Below, piece by piece: positions 60,746 to 64,000 of a stretch of 64,000 bases of DNA. The stretch spans positions 51,913,905 to 51,977,904 of the forward strand of contig CM043962.1 of the NCBI GenBank assembly GCA_014529385.2, written 5' to 3'. The position numbers were made by a program, and so were the translations under genes. This stretch comes from Adiantum capillus-veneris (taxonomy: Eukaryota > Streptophyta > Polypodiopsida > Polypodiales > Pteridaceae). The notes below the pieces were generated by a model. It was not told where the DNA came from and searched no databases. It saw only the letters and a list, made by a program, of their open reading frames with translations. Within the stretch, counting starts at the first letter, position 1; every line of letters begins with the position of its first letter.

Positions 60746-62453
60746 ATGTCATTTCAAGCTAACTCCACTTCTCAAGCCAGCTCTTCTCGGAGGAGGCCCA
60801 CTGTGCAAACATGGTCGTGGTTGGATGAAGTCGACTCTAGCACGCGTGGTAAAGGTGGCGGTGCAAGACCATGGACATGCAAGCTATGCCCGTACAAGAG
60901 AACAAGTGGTGCAAACAAAGTGCGAGCCCATCTTCTTCATGAATCCGGTCACGAGGTGAAGTTTTGCCTTCGAGTATCTCCCGAGAAGAGGTTGGATCTT
61001 CTTGAGAAGCTCACGGTGTATGAGGTTGCGGAAGCGGCCAAGAGGGGCCGTTTTGTTGCCGTTGATCCCTCCGCCACAACGACACCGTGAGAGCAAAGGG
61101 AAGCCAACCTTGACAACATCTCTCAAACGTTCAAGACAAATGCATCTACACCGTCCTCTTCCGTTGCGCATCGCCAAACCACCCTCAACAAAAACTAGAA
61201 TCCTAAATTGAAGGAAGAGGTGGATAGGTCGGTTGCTCGATTCTTCTTCCACGACCACATTGCCTTCCATGCTTCGCGGTGAGTTTCCCTTGGCATATGC
61301 ACATTGCAATCTCCCATTTTGTATTCATTATGGGGTCTCCACTCTCGACTCTCCATACTAACACAACATGCTCTATTTTGTGTGGATAGGTCTCCATACT
61401 TTCAAACTATGGTTACGCAGATGGAGAGGCGTCAAATAGGGGTGCCGGGGCTATCATTGAGGGCATGTATCCCACCATCCATGTCACATTTTGCATGGCG
61501 CATTGCCTCAATAACCTCCTCAAGAACATAGGGAACTTGTCATGGATTTCACCCACCATTGGTGACACCTCTCGAATTGTCTCCTTTGTGCTCAACCATC
61601 AAAAAGTGCGCCATGAATTCTAAAAAGAGGAGCCACTTGTCCTTGCTCAAATATTCAGAGACAAGCTTTGCATTCAATTGGCTTATGCTAGGCCGCTTGA
61701 CGCCATGGTCAAGCCTATTCTACACCTACTTCGAGTTGTGAATGGCTTGTACATGGATCGCATGATAGAGGCACTTGAGAAGCTTGTGCCTGACCCTGTT
61801 TAGTATGCGGAGATTCATGGCTTGTGTGAGTCGAGGTGGAATGGATACTACTCTCCACTTCACGCGGCAACTTATGTGCTTGACCCTGAGTTTCAGGGAA
61901 GGCGTCAAGAGACCGACAAGGAGGTGAGCAAAGGATGGCGGCTTGCATTGGAGCGCCTTGAGCCTAGTAGTGACACTAGGCGCAATATTAGAGACGAGCT
62001 ACTCAACTACAGGCAAAAGAAGGGCTCCTATGGATGTGTAGATGCACAGGTTGATCGCAACAAGATTGGCTCAGTTTTGTGGTGGAGGACTATGGAGGAG
62101 ATGACCCACATTTGCAGCGCTTGGCTGTTCGTGTCCTTAGCCAAGCATGTACCACTAGTTGCTTGGAGCAACTATGGAGTGTGTACAGCCACATTGCCTC
62201 TAAGAAGAGGAATCGCCTTGGGGTCGAGAGGGCCAATGATTTGGTGTTTGTGAGCGCTAACTTGCGCATGCTTGCCAAGAGCGTCACACACAAGGCAAAT
62301 CCCTTCACTGAGTGGGAGATGGCACAAGAGAATCCATCTATGGCAGATACACTTTTGGAGGAGCTAGAGGAGGACTTCGAGCCTCAATGCGAGCCTCGCG
62401 AGGCCTCATACGTCGCTAATGACCTCGACTACGACGACAATATGGAGACTTAG
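60746..62453 (+). pseudogene. hAT transposase, BED zinc finger to dimerisation domain, broken
   Basis: Exon 1 starts at ATG 60746. Residues 43-74 form a BED-type zinc finger with C45, C48, H62 and C74. A TGA follows codon 114 (61088) and a TAG lies near 61196. A likely intron, 61279-61389 (GTGAGT...GATAG), joins phases to give the hAT SPYFQTMV motif. Most of the following DUF659/catalytic region is missing. Sequence resumes with TIHVTFCMAHCLNNLLKNIG in another frame (about 61465-61520), continues through ESRWNGYYSPLHAATYVLDP (about 61825-61890), and after a frame change near 62085 ends with the dimerisation domain (PHLQRLAVRVLSQA...KKRNRL) up to TAG 62453. Transposases of this family cut and paste the element between its inverted repeats. 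Several stops, two or more shifts and a deletion make it inactive. Confidence 0.85.
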
Positions 62454-62834
62454 CAGGCGAGTACTTCTTGAGTTTGATGATCATTGATCACTCTCGAGTC
62501 TAGACTCTAGACCTACGACTCTACCTACTACATAGTCCTTTGTACTTTTTGTTATCCTTGAGACTTGTCCTGAGTCCTTTAGGCTTTTTGAGCCCTTGTG
62601 GCATGCACTTTTCATTTCGTATCCATCGATGTTTTATTAGCACATTTGCGCCTATATGACTCGTGCTCTTTGGTCTATTTAGTGTAAATTTGTGATCAAA
62701 GTGATGCTCTATGTGTGTGGCATGTGTGTAGGTCAAAAAATGCCAAAAAAACTCCTCTTCTTTTTTTTTTTGCCGTTCCGACCCCGTCCCCGTTTCCTGA
62801 CTTTTGACGTCTCGTCCCTGTCCCTGTCCCCGAC

Positions 62835-62861
62835 CCCGACCCGCCGTCCCATGTAGCTATG
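62835..62861 (-). repeat. hAT right terminal inverted repeat
   Basis: Read on the minus strand it starts CATAGCTACATGGGACGGCG, matching the left end. Confidence 0.8.
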
Positions 62862-63301
62862 GCCTTCTTGCCCTTGTCAAGAAAATCATACTAATTGGCT
62901 ATGTAAAAGTGCTTTCTTTTTTAATAAAACATATAGTCCGCTCGTCGTTTCTTGCCCTTTCTGTCCTCATCACTCGAATCAAAAAAGGATGAGTTGTCCG
63001 AGCTGTCAGAAGAAGATGAGGACGAGATGGACAATGCTTCGAAGAGTACACGCTTCTTCTATTTTCTTGCTTTCTCAAAAGAAGATTTTTGGCCCAAGTA
63101 ACCAGAGAAATCAATTCCCTTGTTACATTTCTTCAACTGCTTCTCCTTCGACCCAAATCGTTGGTTGACTCGTTTTTCGACAATGTCCTCGAGTTCATAT
63201 TCAATAAACATCCGTGGGACATGAGGTTTCTTGATTGCCGGTTTTATTGGTGACTCAATAGTTGTAAGGTGCAGCGGAAGTGAATGTTGAACTTTGCTCA
63301 A

Positions 63302-64000
63302 GATGAGTGCTCCAAACTGTGCTCAAGGTTCCTTTTACTTACGGAAGGGAGAGCCTTCCGTTCCTTTAGTGAGAGAGTACAATGGACACAAACAAAGTGG
63401 TGAACACTGTGAATGAAGGTGCTGAGACTAAGAGATAGAGAGAGAAGAATACGACACCAGAATGTTGTCAAACCCTCCTCCGAAGGCTCCACTCTCTATG
63501 GCGAAAGCGGTCTACTTATGATTGCACAAATCTCTACAATGCTTTGGACTTGCCGACGATGTCGACGACGATGAGACGGGCCGAAATCTGAAAATGCCAA
63601 GGGCTGAAATCTGCAAAATCTTTATCTGCTGAATTCTGACTCTATGTCGACGACGACAATGCGACGACGACGCGCTGAAAACACAGATGCTGAAATCTGC
63701 ATTTTCCGGGCTAAAACTGCAAACTTCGACGGATTTGACTGTGCGGCGAGGATCTGCTGCGGGGGAAGGTGAGATATGCGAGGTTCGGGACGTGCTCTGT
63801 TGTGAGTCTATGCTGAAAACTGAAAACGTTGGTGTTCTTCTGGGTTCTGTCGCAAAAGATCTGCAAAACGCTAGGCCTCTTGCTGATCAAAAACGCTAGG
63901 GCTGATCTGTGTTGCTAAGGAAATCTGCTAACGCTAAGGCTGATCTGTTGTTGCCGAGGCTGATCTTCCATGCCAAAAACGCCAAGGCTGGTTCTGTGGG
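63302..64000. other. Unassigned right edge, possibly an LTR or leader of element I
   Basis: No gene recognised. About 63550-64000 has many variants of GCTGAAATCTG and CGCTAAGGCTGATCTG, plus GACGAC triplets around 63550-63675. It does not match the left LTR of element I. The window ends inside it. Confidence 0.45.

Larger units (their letters stand above)
60302..62861 (+). mobile_element. hAT DNA transposon, internally deleted, inserted in element I
   Basis: Imperfect terminal inverted repeats: CATAGTTACACGGAACGG at the left and CATAGCTACATGGGACGG when the right end is read on the minus strand. Flanking 8-base copies ACCTTCTT (60294-60301) and GCCTTCTT (62862-62869) match at 7 of 8 positions, the hAT target length. 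The inside holds a BED zinc finger and the hAT dimerisation domain. GC-rich subterminal repeats (GGGAC, CCCGAC) lie at both ends. The transposase is broken, so this copy cannot move by itself. Confidence 0.9.
58039..63301 (-). mobile_element. Element I: older Ty3/gypsy relative of B, minus strand, with hAT insertion
   Basis: The LTR-like left part ends GTGACA at 58583, followed by TACCCCCTCTTGAAAG, nearly the same LTR end and polypurine tract as B. About 59130-59310 resembles the integrase/chromodomain end of B and about 59745-60300 resembles its gag. About 62900-63300 continues a Ser/Glu/Asp-rich gag start on the minus strand after the hAT insertion. Large parts are missing and it is much decayed, so older than B. 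The left edge is unclear because element A inserted beside or within it. Confidence 0.7.

Overview
The window is nuclear DNA of a land plant with a large, repeat-swollen genome. Three things point there: the plant lineages of Ty1/copia elements and chromodomain Ty3/gypsy elements, a plant hAT transposon, and the 3' exons of a TOM1/TOM3-type tobamovirus multiplication protein gene with canonical GT-AG introns. A fern, lycophyte or gymnosperm would fit, but the sequence alone does not settle the lineage. Almost everything else is transposable element, much of it nested and of different ages.

Left part (1-31.2 kb). The 3' part of a copia element (H, 1-2771) is cut by the window edge. Next come a two-exon decayed gene of unknown function on the minus strand (3411-4589) and about 5 kb of AT-rich DNA with simple repeats. 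An old copia-like element (F, about 10138-26209) then has a 13.8-kb chromovirus (D, 12157-25947) inserted in its 3' LTR. D in turn holds a gag/protease-only LTR element (E, 19049-23662). Target duplications (AGGGG, AAGTA) flank D and E. A minus-strand copia remnant (G, about 26560-31190) follows.

Middle (31.4-39.6 kb). A gypsy reverse transcriptase/RNase H fossil lies next to a decayed LINE with endonuclease and reverse transcriptase parts. The last five coding exons of the TOM1-like host gene follow on the minus strand (37828-38885). Its upstream exons are not in the remaining 25 kb, so they lie beyond the transposon cluster or have been lost.

Right part (39.6-64 kb). Three elements are nested: copia A (39611-58033) contains minus-strand chromovirus B (44317-56929), which contains a non-autonomous copia-like element C (48062-51964). 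Each keeps its own 5-bp target duplication (CAGAT, ACAAG, AAGAG), and LTR divergence falls from A to B to C as the nesting requires. Beyond it is an older relative of B (element I, about 58.1-63.3 kb, minus strand), with a decayed hAT transposon (60302-62861) inserted in its gag part.

No rRNA or tRNA gene and no CRISPR array was seen. The most notable content is the recently inserted element C, which has gag/protease and a second acidic reading frame but no recognisable integrase or polymerase. Its terminal signals match those of copia elements A and H, which suggests a retrotransposon that parasitises related copia elements.
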